Below are positions 36,651-45,460 of a stretch of 64,000 nt of DNA, in pieces. The DNA comes from Akkermansia muciniphila (GTDB lineage Bacteria > Verrucomicrobiota > Verrucomicrobiia > Verrucomicrobiales > Akkermansiaceae). How positions within the stretch are numbered: the first letter of the stretch is position 1; each line of letters begins with the position of its first letter. Under the pieces are notes generated by a model. The model made no database searches, was not told where the DNA came from, and was given only the letters and a program-made list of their open reading frames with translations. The position numbers and the translations under genes are program-made. The stretch covers positions 226,743 through 290,742 of the forward strand of contig NZ_PJKB01000003.1 of the NCBI RefSeq assembly GCF_002884975.1, given 5' to 3'.

Positions 36651-37808
36651 ATGTCCCTCCATACGCTGAACATCCGTCTGGATTTTCCCTACAGAACAGG
36701 CTTCACCCACGGAGCCTTCCAACCGGAAAACAGCGCGCTGTCCAGCCTGATGGAGCAGAGGCCCGGTGGCCGCATCCTCGTCCTGATGGAGGAAGGCCTG
36801 GAACGGTTTTACCCGGAACTCCCCGCGGAGATTGACCGTTATTTTGAAAAAAACGCCGGGGAACTGGCTTATGCGGGCTGCCATCCCGTTCCGGGAGGGG
36901 AGGCCGCCAAAACTACCTTCGCCGCCTGGGAAACGGCCCTGCGCCACATTGTGGAAGCGGGCATTGACCGCCATTCCTACATCATTGCCGTGGGCGGCGG
37001 GGCGTTTCTGGACGTAGCGGGCTTTGCCGCCGCCACCGCCCACCGCGGCATCCGCCTGCTGCGCGTGCCTACCACCACCCTCTCCCAGGCGGACTCCGGC
37101 GTTGGCGTCAAAAACGGCATCAACTTCATGGGGCAGAAAAACTACCTGGGAACCTTCGCCGTGGCCTGGGCCACGCTTAACGACTTCCTGTTCCTTCATT
37201 CCCAGCCCCTTGCCCTGAAAAGGGCCGGACTGGCGGAAGTGGTGAAGGTGGCCGTGGTAAAAGACGTCGCCTTCTTTGACTGGCTGGAAGGGAACGCCCA
37301 CGCGCTGGCCGCCTGTGAGCGGGATGCGCTGGAATATGCCGTGGAGCGTTCTGCCCTGCTGCACGCCTCCCACATCGCTAGGGGAGGGGACGCCTTTGAA
37401 CTGGGGTCCAGCCGACCGCTGGACTTCGGACACTGGGCCGCCCATTACCTGGAAACCATGTCCGGCTACACGCTGGGCCATGCGGAAGCCGTTTCCGTGG
37501 GCATGTGCCTGGACATCCTTTACTCCGTTAAAAAGGGATGGCTGCCTGCCGGAGAGGCGGAAAGAATCATCTCCGTGCTGAAAGCCCTGGAACTGCCCGT
37601 GTTCCATCCCCTGCTCTCCCACAGGACGGAGGACGGCCAGTGTGAAGTCCTGAAGGGCCTGGAAGCCTTCCGCGAACATCTGGGCGGCCATTTGACCATC
37701 CTGATGCTCACCGGCATAGGCCGTGGAAAGGATGTCCATGAAATAGACGCCGCGCTGATGGAGGAATGCATCCGGGAAATGGAGGAAGCCGCCCGCTGTT
37801 CCGGCTAA
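36651..37808 (+). CDS. Sugar-phosphate cyclase, EboD-like (3-dehydroquinate-synthase superfamily)
   Basis: 385 residues. NAD-binding fold shared with AroB: AVGGGAFLDVAGFAAATAHRG and RVPTTTLSQADSGVG. But where AroB has GGKTAVN, this has GVKNGIN, and where AroB has NLGHTFGHA, this has ELGSSRPLDFGHWAAHYLE. Those changes match the EboD branch. It may not make 3-dehydroquinate. No other ebo genes lie next to it. The C-terminus has KDVHEID, as in EboD. Reaction product is unknown; the call is by signature residues only. Confidence 0.78.
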   Translation: MSLHTLNIRLDFPYRTGFTHGAFQPENSALSSLMEQRPGGRILVLMEEGLERFYPELPAEIDRYFEKNAGELAYAGCHPVPGGEAAKTTFAAWETALRHIVEAGIDRHSYIIAVGGGAFLDVAGFAAATAHRGIRLLRVPTTTLSQADSGVGVKNGINFMGQKNYLGTFAVAWATLNDFLFLHSQPLALKRAGLAEVVKVAVVKDVAFFDWLEGNAHALAACERDALEYAVERSALLHASHIARGGDAFELGSSRPLDFGHWAAHYLETMSGYTLGHAEAVSVGMCLDILYSVKKGWLPAGEAERIISVLKALELPVFHPLLSHRTEDGQCEVLKGLEAFREHLGGHLTILMLTGIGRGKDVHEIDAALMEECIREMEEAARCSG

Positions 37809-37834
37809 GGGAGCGCGAACCCTGAATGCCTCCT

Positions 37835-39052
37835 TTATTTGGCGTTCAAATAATTCAGGATCATTTGAACCTCGGTCTTGATTCCGTTGTAAATCGCTCC
37901 GTCATCCGCTTTAAAGCCGGGATGATGGTTGGCGGGACCGTCTCCGGAACCCACGGTAATGAAATAGGTGGGAGCCACCTGCGCATAATAGGAAAAGTCC
38001 TCGCTGGCCGGAATTCTGGGAGCGTCAAAAACATTCTTCTCACCTACCGCTTCAATAGCCGCCTTCTTCACCAGTTCCCGCAGGGCGGCATTATTCTGGA
38101 TGGACGGATAGCCCAGCACGTAATCCAGCTTGTACTGCGCCCCGTTTGCCTTGCACACGTGGTCAATGACGGTCCGGACGCGTTCCTCCAGCAATTTGCG
38201 GGTTTCCGGCGTTACGGAGCGGATGGAGGCCCCGAGCTCCGCCTTGTCCGGAATGACGTTGGGAGCGTTGCCGGACTGGAACTTGCCCACGGTCACCACG
38301 GCCATGTCTCCAGGCGTGGCGCTGCGTGAAACGACCGTTTGCAGCGCCATGACGATTTCAGACCCCGTGACGATGGGGTCCACGCCCAGCTGGGGCATGG
38401 AGCCATGGGAGCCCTTTCCCTGGATGGTCAGGGAAAAACCGTCTGAGGCGGAGGAAGCGGCCCCCGCCGGCAGAATGCCGATGGAGCCCGCGGGGGCATT
38501 GGGCATCACGTGGGCACCGAAAATGGCGTTCACCTCCTTGAGCACTCCGCTCTTGATGATCGGGAGGGCGCCGCCGGGCGCCTTTTCCTCTCCGGGCTGG
38601 AAAATGAAATAAACCGTCCCGGGCAGCTCCTTCTGCATGGAGGCCAGGACCCTGGCTGTTCCAAGCAGCATGGCTGTGTGCATGTCATGTCCGCAGGCAT
38701 GGCTTACGTCCGGCGTTTTGCTGGCAAAGGAAAATCCTGTCTCCTCCTGCACGGGAAGCGCATCCATGTCCGCCCGGAAGCCGACGGTTCTTCCGGGTTT
38801 TCCTCCTTTCAGGATGCCGATCACGGAAGTCTTCGTAGGGCGCAGGACTTCAATGTGGCCGAACGAAGCAAGCAGGTCCGCCACATAATTGCTCGTTTTG
38901 TATTCTTCAAAAGATAATTCCGGATTCTGGTGGATGTGGTGCCTCCACTCCACGGCGTCCCTGGCGGCGCTCTGCACGTCCGGTTGTCCCGCCGCTATTG
39001 CGGCCAAAGGACAGCAAAAAAGAAACAGCGGGATCAAAAATGAGTTTTTCAC
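37835..39052 (-). CDS. Secreted M20-family amidohydrolase
   Basis: 405 residues with a signal peptide (NSFLIPLFLFCCPLAAIAA). M20 peptidase/aminoacylase of the hippurate-hydrolase type: EWRHHIHQNPELSFEE, GFRADMDALPVQEETG, and HACGHDMHTAMLLGTAR with metal ligands Cys/His/Asp/His, followed by QPGEEKAPGGA and the HAD-like lid region. Likely hydrolyses N-acyl amino acids or peptides in the periplasm. Translation begins at GTG at 39052. Converges on the EboD-like gene with only 26 bases between. Confidence 0.9.
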   Translation of the reverse strand: MKNSFLIPLFLFCCPLAAIAAGQPDVQSAARDAVEWRHHIHQNPELSFEEYKTSNYVADLLASFGHIEVLRPTKTSVIGILKGGKPGRTVGFRADMDALPVQEETGFSFASKTPDVSHACGHDMHTAMLLGTARVLASMQKELPGTVYFIFQPGEEKAPGGALPIIKSGVLKEVNAIFGAHVMPNAPAGSIGILPAGAASSASDGFSLTIQGKGSHGSMPQLGVDPIVTGSEIVMALQTVVSRSATPGDMAVVTVGKFQSGNAPNVIPDKAELGASIRSVTPETRKLLEERVRTVIDHVCKANGAQYKLDYVLGYPSIQNNAALRELVKKAAIEAVGEKNVFDAPRIPASEDFSYYAQVAPTYFITVGSGDGPANHHPGFKADDGAIYNGIKTEVQMILNYLNAK

Positions 39053-39349
39053 GGTATCAGGAGATTGGGATGATGTCTTATTCAGACAATTTTCCGGTTG
39101 CCTTCATTCGGAAAAAATTACGCCACCAGGTTAAAAATTTTCCCAGGAGAAGAGAAAAAGGGTTATCCCGGCAGAAAAGCGTGAACCCTCCGGAAATCCG
39201 TCCTTTCCACTCGTCATTTCCGCCCTTCCTCCATAACGTTCCGGACTGGTTTCCCTTTTCTTTCAAAAAGGAGATGAAGGAAAAGGCATGAGAGCGTTCC
39301 GGAATAAGGAAAAAGGAACACATGCCTCAACACTAAAGAAAATACAACC

Positions 39350-39517
39350 ATGAAATACGTACTTTACGAACGCCAGTACTACACCGCCAACCAGAAGCCC
39401 CAGGCGGAAGCGGACATCACTGCCTTTGCCAAGGCAAACAACGCGGAAGCCGTGGGCATCATGCCCATTCCCGGCACCAATTCCATCTATATTCTTTTCA
39501 AGGTTCCCGAAAACTAA
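39350..39517 (+). CDS. Small 55-residue protein of unknown function
   Basis: ATG at 39350 to TAA at 39515-39517. Begins MKYVLYERQYYTANQKPQAE, has no signal peptide, and ends ILFKVPEN. It has even composition with a predicted beta-alpha-beta layout (YVLYERQYY, helix QAEADITAFAKANN, GIMPIPGT, IYILFKV). The 297-base region before it has no other gene, and a strong terminator lies 34 bases after it, which indicates a single transcribed unit. I do not recognise a family. Coding status is likely from structure and isolation but not proven. Confidence 0.7.
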   Translation: MKYVLYERQYYTANQKPQAEADITAFAKANNAEAVGIMPIPGTNSIYILFKVPEN

Positions 39518-39550
39518 ACCGCCGGGCACCATTCGTCGTTAAAGAATTCA

Positions 39551-39580
39551 GGGGCGGCCTCTCCGGAGGCCGTCCCTTTT
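39551..39580 (+). terminator. Terminator after the 55-residue gene
   Basis: An 11-bp GC-rich stem (39551-39561 with 39566-39576, one G-U pair) around a TCCG loop, followed by TTTT at 39577-39580. Confidence 0.9.
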
Positions 39581-39646
39581 AAATGGGCCGCCGCAGGGAA
39601 ACAGGCCTTCCCGGAATCACTTCAGATTTCCGCTCACAGTTTCCAT

Positions 39647-40435
39647 TTACAAGCGCGGCACGGCAGCCAGCAACGCCTGCGTATACTCATGGGCAGGGGA
39701 GGAAAACACCTGTTCCGCCTCCCCGTACTCGACGATACGGCCCTTGCGCATCACGGCAATGCGGTCCGCAATGTAATGAACCACGGACAAGTCATGGGAA
39801 ATGAAAACCATGGTCAGGTTCAAGTCCCGGGCCAGGGAGATAAGAAGGTTCAGAATCTGGGACTGGATGGAGACATCCAGAGCGGAAACAGGTTCATCCG
39901 CAATGATGAGCCTGGGTTCCGGAGCCAGGGCGCGCGCAATCGCCACACGCTGGCGCTGTCCACCGGAAAATTCATGTGGATATTTCCGCATCAGGGAGGG
40001 GTTAAGCCCCACGCGTTCCATCAGTTCCGCCACGGCATCCCTCATCTGGGAAAAGGAGCGCTTGCGGGAACGGCATTCCAAAGCCTCCTTCAGCGTGGCG
40101 TACACGGTAAACCGCGGGTTCAGGGAGGCGTACGGATCCTGAAAAACCATCTGGAAATCCGGACGGCGCTTCCTGACCTCGGAAGGGGGCAGGGCGGTCA
40201 GCTCCTCCCCCTCCAGCCAAATGCGGCCCTCCGTGGGCTTCTGGAGCAGCATGACTGTCCGGGACAGCGTGGACTTGCCGCAGCCGGATTCCCCCACCAG
40301 GCCCAGGATTTCCCCTCGCTCCACGGACAGGGATACCCCGTCCACCGCCACCACGGGCGCCGGTTTACGGGAGGAGAGAAGCCCCTGCACCGCAGGAAAG
40401 ACAACGCTCACATGATCCAGTTCCAGAAAAGCCAT
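39647..40435 (-). CDS. OppF/DppF-type ABC transporter ATPase
   Basis: 262 residues. Walker A GLVGESGCGKSTLSRTV, Q-loop MVFQDPYASLNPRFTV, signature FSGGQRQRVAIARAL and Walker B IIADEPVSALDVS. The long QDPYASLNPR sequence is characteristic of oligopeptide/dipeptide importers. No permease or binding protein is adjacent in the window, so its partners are elsewhere. Lies between the small-protein terminator and a small membrane protein. Confidence 0.9.
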   Translation of the reverse strand: MAFLELDHVSVVFPAVQGLLSSRKPAPVVAVDGVSLSVERGEILGLVGESGCGKSTLSRTVMLLQKPTEGRIWLEGEELTALPPSEVRKRRPDFQMVFQDPYASLNPRFTVYATLKEALECRSRKRSFSQMRDAVAELMERVGLNPSLMRKYPHEFSGGQRQRVAIARALAPEPRLIIADEPVSALDVSIQSQILNLLISLARDLNLTMVFISHDLSVVHYIADRIAVMRKGRIVEYGEAEQVFSSPAHEYTQALLAAVPRL

Positions 40436-40512
40436 ACCATCACTCTAACAAGCCTCCCGAGGCAAGACAAGACCCCAGCCGTGCCAGCTTCGTCAACATA
40501 CGGGCCGCGGCA

Positions 40513-40956
40513 TTATTGCTCCCTCTTTTTCTTCCCGGTGCAGGCACGGGCAAGGAGGGAGAGAAGAACCACCCCGGCATCACCAGCAAGAGCCGCCATT
40601 CCCGCCCAGATCGGACCGAATACGAAAGCCAGCCCTGCCTGGGCATCGCTCCGCAAGTACTCGGGAGTTACCTTCGACCAGTAAATCTGATAGTAGCAGA
40701 CGACGCCAATGATGACAAAAGCAGCCGTTTCCCATTTCCACCGCCTCTTCGTCTTCATGAAGAACGCCAATACCGCGAGGAAATACCAAAGCCCGAATAC
40801 AAGGGCAAAAAGCAACCCCATTATGCCGCAGCACTGCCCTGCCATAAAGACATTCCAGAAGAATGCGCCCACAATGGAGGCAATGACAAGCATCAGGACC
40901 GGATCGCTCTCTGCGGACTCTTCCTTCTGATCCGTCGTTATGGGTGACCCTTGCAT
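40513..40956 (-). CDS. Small membrane protein of unknown function
   Basis: About 147 residues from the ATG at 40956 (a TTG at 40992 would add 12). It has an acidic N-terminus then hydrophobic segments at about residues 20-65 (two helices), 76-92 and 118-140, and a basic tail TGKKKREQ. The first helices are rich in Gly, Cys and Met (GQCCGIMGLLFALVFGLWYF). I do not recognise a family. Orientation matches the neighbouring OppF-type gene, though 77 bases separate them. Confidence 0.6.
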   Translation of the reverse strand: MQGSPITTDQKEESAESDPVLMLVIASIVGAFFWNVFMAGQCCGIMGLLFALVFGLWYFLAVLAFFMKTKRRWKWETAAFVIIGVVCYYQIYWSKVTPEYLRSDAQAGLAFVFGPIWAGMAALAGDAGVVLLSLLARACTGKKKREQ

Positions 40957-41036
40957 GATGATGAAAATAAACAGTTGAAAGTCAAATAACAAGAAGAAAA
41001 GTGGCCGGAGCCGGAAGCACAGCCAGCGCGGTATGC

Positions 41037-41068
41037 AAAAGAGCCGTTCCCCGCGAAGGGAACGGCTC
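41037..41068 (-). terminator. Terminator of the rpsB-tsf operon
   Basis: A perfect 11-bp stem (41041-41051 with 41058-41068) and a six-base loop. Read on the minus strand it ends in four T (41040-41037), 25 bases after the tsf stop. Confidence 0.88.
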
Positions 41069-41092
41069 CTGAGATTGATGCTGCCACGGAGC

Positions 41093-41965
41093 TTACGCGC
41101 CGAGCTGGTAGCGGACGAAGGAGACGACGGAGACGTCGTCGCCGAGTTCCTTGCCGACCTGCTCGAGCAGGGCGTCCACCGTGACGTTGGGATCCTTCAC
41201 GAATCCCTGGTTCAGCAGGCAGGACTGGGCATACAGGGCCTTCAGCTTGCCGGGAAGAATCTTTTCCAGCAGGTGTTCGGGCTTGCCTTCCTGGATGAGC
41301 TGCTGCTTGGCGATTTCCTGTTCCTCGGCCACAAAGGCGGGGTCCAGGCTGTCGGAGCTGACGCTCTTGGGAGCAGCGGCGGCGATGTGCAGGGTCAGGT
41401 CCTTGGCAAGAGCCTTGAACGCGTCAGTCTTGACGGTTTCTTCCTTGCCGGCCTTGATGGACAGGAGAACGCCCACCTTGCCGCCCATGTGGATGTAGGA
41501 GACTACGGCGCCAGCGCCGTCCGCCGTCAGGCGGGCGAACTTGCGCAGAGCCATGTTTTCACCGATGGAGCTGCACATGGCCTTGATGTATTCTTCCGTG
41601 GTGCCTTCCGGCATAGCCACCTGAAGGGCTTCCTCCAGCGTGGCGGCCTTGGAATCCATGAGAGCCTTGGCAACGTCGCTCACCAGGCCCTGGAACTTGT
41701 CGCCCTTGGCGCAGAAGTCCGTTTCACAGTTGAGTTCAAGGATGATGCCGGAGCAGCCGCAGGGAGCCACGGCGGCGCGGATCACGCCTTCCTTGGCGTC
41801 ACGGTCAGCCTTGGCGGCAGCCTTGGCAATGCCCTTTTCGCGAAGATACTTCACGGCGGCGTCCATGTCGCCGTTGCATTCGTTGAGGGCCTTCTTGCAA
41901 TCCATCATGCCGGCGTCCGTTTTGTCACGGAGGGCCTTGACGAGAGCTGCAGTAATTTCTGCCAT
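41093..41965 (-). CDS. tsf: Elongation factor Ts
   Basis: 290 residues. EF-Ts recycles EF-Tu by nucleotide exchange. It starts MAEITAALVKALRDKTDAGMM, and MDCKKALNECNGDMDAAVKYLREKG includes the conserved UBA-like N-terminal domain ending. Then VALGCETDF equivalent ELNCETDFCAKGD, and C-terminal domain. The ATG at 41965 is used; the open frame upstream to 42130 is a false extension into rpsB. It follows rpsB by 28 bases in the same operon, as in most bacteria. Confidence 0.97.
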   Translation of the reverse strand: MAEITAALVKALRDKTDAGMMDCKKALNECNGDMDAAVKYLREKGIAKAAAKADRDAKEGVIRAAVAPCGCSGIILELNCETDFCAKGDKFQGLVSDVAKALMDSKAATLEEALQVAMPEGTTEEYIKAMCSSIGENMALRKFARLTADGAGAVVSYIHMGGKVGVLLSIKAGKEETVKTDAFKALAKDLTLHIAAAAPKSVSSDSLDPAFVAEEQEIAKQQLIQEGKPEHLLEKILPGKLKALYAQSCLLNQGFVKDPNVTVDALLEQVGKELGDDVSVVSFVRYQLGA

Positions 41966-41993
41966 AGTGTTTCTGTTCTTTCTAAATGGGTGT

Positions 41994-42689
41994 TCAGGCT
42001 TCGGCGGGAGCGCCCTTGCCTTCGTTGATGGCCTTGACAATGCAGTCAAGGACCAGACGGATGGAACGGACGGCGTCGTCGTTGCCGGGAATCGGGAAAT
42101 CAATTTCCTTCGGGTCGGCGTTGGTGTCAACCAGAACGCAGACGGGAATGTTCAGGCGGTGGGCTTCGCGGATGGCGATGTCTTCATGATCGGCGCCAAT
42201 GGCTACCATGGCGTCCGGAGAACCGCCCATGTTGCGGATACCCTGGAGGTTGCGTTCCAGCTTCTGGCGTTCGCGGTCCAGAGCGGCCAGTTCCTTCTTG
42301 GACATGCTCTTGAATTCCGGGGTCTTTTCAATCCCTTCAAGATAGGCAAGGCGTTCGATGCTCTTGCGGATCGTGCTCATGTTGGTGAGCATGCCGCCCA
42401 GCCAGCGATGGTTGACGTAGTACTGACCAGTGGCTTCCGCGGCTTCGCGGACGGCTTCCTGGGCCTGGCGCTTGCAGCCGACGAAGAGAATCTTCTTGTT
42501 GCGGCGTGCCAGATCGGCCAGGAAGGAGCAAGCCTTGTCCAGGCATTTTTCCGTTTCCTCAAGGTTGATGATATGGATACCGGCCTTGTCCTTGAGAAGG
42601 TACTTCTTCATGCTGGGGTGCCATTTGCGGGTTTGGTGGCCCAAATGAACACCGGCTTCAACCATCTGGTTAATCAGATCATTAATCAT
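41994..42689 (-). CDS. rpsB: 30S ribosomal protein S2
   Basis: 231 residues. VEAGVHLGHQTRKWHPSMKKYLL near the N-terminus and KKILFVGCKRQAQEAVREAA are S2 hallmarks, with VNHRWLGGMLTN following. It sits on the small-subunit back, between head and body. Shorter than E. coli S2 (241) mainly at the C-terminus. The operon promoter is about 120 bases upstream of the start (see 42807-42835). Confidence 0.97.
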   Translation of the reverse strand: MINDLINQMVEAGVHLGHQTRKWHPSMKKYLLKDKAGIHIINLEETEKCLDKACSFLADLARRNKKILFVGCKRQAQEAVREAAEATGQYYVNHRWLGGMLTNMSTIRKSIERLAYLEGIEKTPEFKSMSKKELAALDRERQKLERNLQGIRNMGGSPDAMVAIGADHEDIAIREAHRLNIPVCVLVDTNADPKEIDFPIPGNDDAVRSIRLVLDCIVKAINEGKGAPAEA

Positions 42690-42993
42690 ATTTGTATGTA
42701 GGTGGCTTTCCTTGCGTCAGGAAAAGCGTTTTTTTGAGGACTTCGCCGCTTTCTACCCCTCCGATCCCCATTGTTTAGGTTGCGACGAATCACGCGAGGG
42801 ACAAATAATGTACTTCAGAACGGCCTTCTTGTCAAAGCATAAATCATTGATTTACGTTGCCATTCCGCCATCCGCGGATATCCTCCGGAAGAGGCTCCCG
42901 GCAGAGTCTTCCATATTCCGCCGAACCCTTATCGTACAAAAAACAGGAACATGCCGCAAAACAGTCTTGGAAAAAACATGGAAGAGGCGTTTC
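42690..42993. other. Divergent intergenic region between rpsB and MATE gene
   Basis: About 300 bases. It holds the rpsB promoter (42807-42835 on the minus strand) and an untranslated leader of about 115 bases for rpsB-tsf. The plus-strand promoter for the MATE gene must also lie here but I could not identify it. Open frames through the region are low-quality and are not called. Confidence 0.6.
42807..42835 (-). promoter_or_regulatory. Promoter of rpsB-tsf
   Basis: On the minus strand a perfect TTGACA (42835-42830) is followed by a 17-base spacer and TACATT (42812-42807; four of six -10 positions). The resulting leader before rpsB is about 115 bases, long enough for S2-mediated autoregulation, though no specific structure was recognised. 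Confidence 0.65.
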
Positions 42994-44400
42994 ATGCGGG
43001 CGTTCCGGATGACCAAGACCCTGACAAGCGGCAATCCCGCTAAATTGATTTTCCTGTTTACCATACCCCTGCTGATCGGCAACCTGTTCCAGCAGCTTTA
43101 CAACATGGCGGACACCCTGATCGTGGGGCGCACGCTGGGCGTGGAGGCGCTGGCGGCCGTGGGCTGCACGGGCGGGCTGATGTTCTTCATCCTCGGCTTC
43201 GTCATCGGGTTTACGGCGGGGCTGGCCATCATCACGGCACAGCGCTTCGGCGCCGGACGCAGGCGCGCAGTGCGGCGCAGCTTTGCCGTCTGCATCGTCC
43301 TGAGTTCCGTCATGACCGTCCTGCTGACGGCTGTCAGCGTCATCTTTGCACGTCCGGTGCTGGAACTGCTGCAAACGCCGCCGGAAATCCTGGATGCGGC
43401 CTACGCCTACATCATTGTCATCTCCTGGGGCATCGGCGCGGCCATGCTGTTCAACCTCCTTTCCAACGTGCTCCGCGCCCTGGGGGACAGCCGGACGCCC
43501 CTTTATTTCCTGGTTCTGGCCTGCGTGCTGAACATCGCGCTGGACCTGGCGCTGATCCTGCGGTTCGGCATGGGGCCTGCGGGCGCGGCCGTCGCCACCG
43601 TAGCCTCCCAGCTTGTTGCGGGGCTGTGCTGCACCGCGTATGTCTTTAAAAGGTTTCCCATTCTCCGGCTGACCCGGGCGGACTGGAACATGAGCCGCCG
43701 CTACCTCTGGGCCCACATCCGCGTGGCCCTTCCCATGGGGTTCCAGGCATCCATCATCGCCATTGGGGCCATTCTGGTGCAGTTCGCCCTCAACCGGCTG
43801 GGAGCGCAGGCGGTGGCCGCTTTCAGCGCGGCCCAGAAAATTGACATGGTCGCCACGCTGCCCATGATGTCCTTCGGCATCACGATGGCTACGTACGTGG
43901 CGCAGAACTACGGAGCCAGGAACCTGGCGCGCATCCGCCAGGGCGTTCTCCAGTGCAACCTGATGTCCGTGGGGTTCAGCATCGCCATAGCAGCCGTCAA
44001 CATTGCCTGGGGGCCCGAACTGATCCGGCTGTTTGTGGGAGACGGGGAAAGGGAAGTCGTCAACCTGGCCCAGACCTACCTGAATATCAACGCCTCCATG
44101 TATTGGGTGCTGGCACTCCTCTTCGTCTTCCGTTACACGCTCCAGGGACTGGGCCAGAGCATCGTGCCCACCTTCGCGGGCGTCATGGAGCTGTGCATGC
44201 GCGCCCTGGCCGCGGTCATCCTGGCGCGCTACCTGGGCTTTACGGGCGCCAGCATGGCGAGCCCCGCCGCCTGGATAGGCTCCTGCGTGCCGCTCGCCAT
44301 CGCCTATTACTTCACCAGTAAAAAGATGGCGCGGGCCATAAGGCAACCCTTCCCGGAATGCTGTGGGGAAGAACCGGAAACCGCCCGGCAGGCAGCGTAA
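42994..44400 (+). CDS. MATE-family efflux transporter
   Basis: About 468 residues with twelve membrane helices. Starts ...MTKTLTSGNPAKLIFLF, with PLLIGNLFQQLYNMADTLIVGR, the classic N-terminal MATE stretch, and LLSNVLRALGDSRTPLYF in the middle. It exports cationic drugs or metabolites using Na+ or H+. ATG at 42994 or 43009 are alternative starts. The extension back to 42712 has no membrane features. It is convergent with the CbiX-like gene. Confidence 0.92.
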   Translation: MRAFRMTKTLTSGNPAKLIFLFTIPLLIGNLFQQLYNMADTLIVGRTLGVEALAAVGCTGGLMFFILGFVIGFTAGLAIITAQRFGAGRRRAVRRSFAVCIVLSSVMTVLLTAVSVIFARPVLELLQTPPEILDAAYAYIIVISWGIGAAMLFNLLSNVLRALGDSRTPLYFLVLACVLNIALDLALILRFGMGPAGAAVATVASQLVAGLCCTAYVFKRFPILRLTRADWNMSRRYLWAHIRVALPMGFQASIIAIGAILVQFALNRLGAQAVAAFSAAQKIDMVATLPMMSFGITMATYVAQNYGARNLARIRQGVLQCNLMSVGFSIAIAAVNIAWGPELIRLFVGDGEREVVNLAQTYLNINASMYWVLALLFVFRYTLQGLGQSIVPTFAGVMELCMRALAAVILARYLGFTGASMASPAAWIGSCVPLAIAYYFTSKKMARAIRQPFPECCGEEPETARQAA

Positions 44401-44442
44401 CTGCGGCTGTGAAAAAGAGCCGTAAGGAATGCCACAAACCTC

Positions 44443-45138
44443 TTAGGGCTCAATTCCGTTTCGCTCCGCCTGCAAGTAAAATGCTCCAAGGGGAGGCAAA
44501 ATTTCAAGTTCCTTGCCAAACTTTGCCGCCAGTTCCGGAGAAGGCATGTCCTCCCTTACATGCTTTCCTTCCCCAATCAGGAACGGCAGCACCACGATCC
44601 TGTCCCCCTTCAATTGCGGAAGCACCTCCTCTACGGAGGGAGAAGCGCCAAAATACGCCAGGGCCATGTCCTTCACCTGCGGCTGCAGCCAGGTGCGGAG
44701 CATCCGCAGGAATTCGGATGGCTCCGGGGGCAGTTCTTTTCCCACCACCCCATGCGCCACCAGCAGCAGGGACGTACCCGGCTCCAGCTCTTTCGCAAGG
44801 GCGGCGCCAATAACGCCGTGAAAGTTTTCCATACTTTCTCCAGCCCCCCAAACCGGCTTGAATTCCAATTCCGGGAGCAGGCCGCGTTCCGCATACAGGG
44901 CACGCAATTTTTCCGGCAGCGCCTCCGTCACCGTCCAGCCGCTCTGCATGAAAACCGGATAAACCCGGACCAGTCCGTCGCCCGGCGGCAAGTCAGCCGC
45001 TTCCATATCCCTGAAGGAAGCCTGCCAGACGGAAGCGTGATCCAGGCTCCGCGCCCGGAGGTCATCAGCCAGATGCTGCCGCAGTTCGGCCCCCGCCTCA
45101 TCATAGGAGACGCATAGCGTGTAAATTTTTCTGGGCAT
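44443..45138 (-). CDS. CbiX/sirohydrochlorin-chelatase-like protein
   Basis: 231 residues. The second half has TSLLLVAHGVVGKEL and RIVVLPFLIGEGKHVREDMP, closely resembling the metal-binding His and GxHVxxDIP motif of CbiX-type class II chelatases (insertion of Co or Fe into sirohydrochlorin). The first half matches the paired half-domain less well. No other cobalamin or siroheme genes are nearby, so physiological metal and product are open. Family call is by motif. Confidence 0.72.
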   Translation of the reverse strand: MPRKIYTLCVSYDEAGAELRQHLADDLRARSLDHASVWQASFRDMEAADLPPGDGLVRVYPVFMQSGWTVTEALPEKLRALYAERGLLPELEFKPVWGAGESMENFHGVIGAALAKELEPGTSLLLVAHGVVGKELPPEPSEFLRMLRTWLQPQVKDMALAYFGASPSVEEVLPQLKGDRIVVLPFLIGEGKHVREDMPSPELAAKFGKELEILPPLGAFYLQAERNGIEP

Positions 45139-45460
45139 GTCAAGTGAGACCCCGGAGGGGAAGCGGCGTTCAGCATCTTTCCCTGTCCGGAGACGCAGGG
45201 CAGTGCATGCCTGCCGTTTGTAACAGAAACTCCGGATTACGGCAATACCATAACCATCTTTTCCATTTATGGGCTCCAGCCCTCCTGGAAATGTAACAAA
45301 AAAATAATTATTATACTGACAATTATTGAGTTATAAATCTTCGAAAGAAGTGTTCCAGATAAAATGCAACCCTTCTTTCCAATCTCCCCCGGAGGCAGGA
45401 TAGCGGCTTGACCGGAGGTCTTGAAACCGTCATAATATAAAGACATACAGGTTTTGTTTT
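45139..45460. other. Intergenic region upstream of kdsA (with AT-rich segment)
   Basis: About 320 bases between the divergent CbiX-like and kdsA genes. An AT-rich stretch at about 45298-45340 contains AATAATTATT. The kdsA promoter is recognisable at 45408-45436. Nothing coding was found. Confidence 0.6.
45408..45436 (+). promoter_or_regulatory. Promoter of kdsA-lpt operon
   Basis: TTGACC at 45408-45413, a 17-base spacer and CATAAT at 45431-45436 (five of six positions). Leader about 18 bases before the ATG at 45461. Confidence 0.65.

Noticed and set aside
44401-44442. CGGCT/AGCCG hairpin between MATE and CbiX-like genes
   Set aside because: Only five base pairs and no T-run in either direction, so not called as a terminator.
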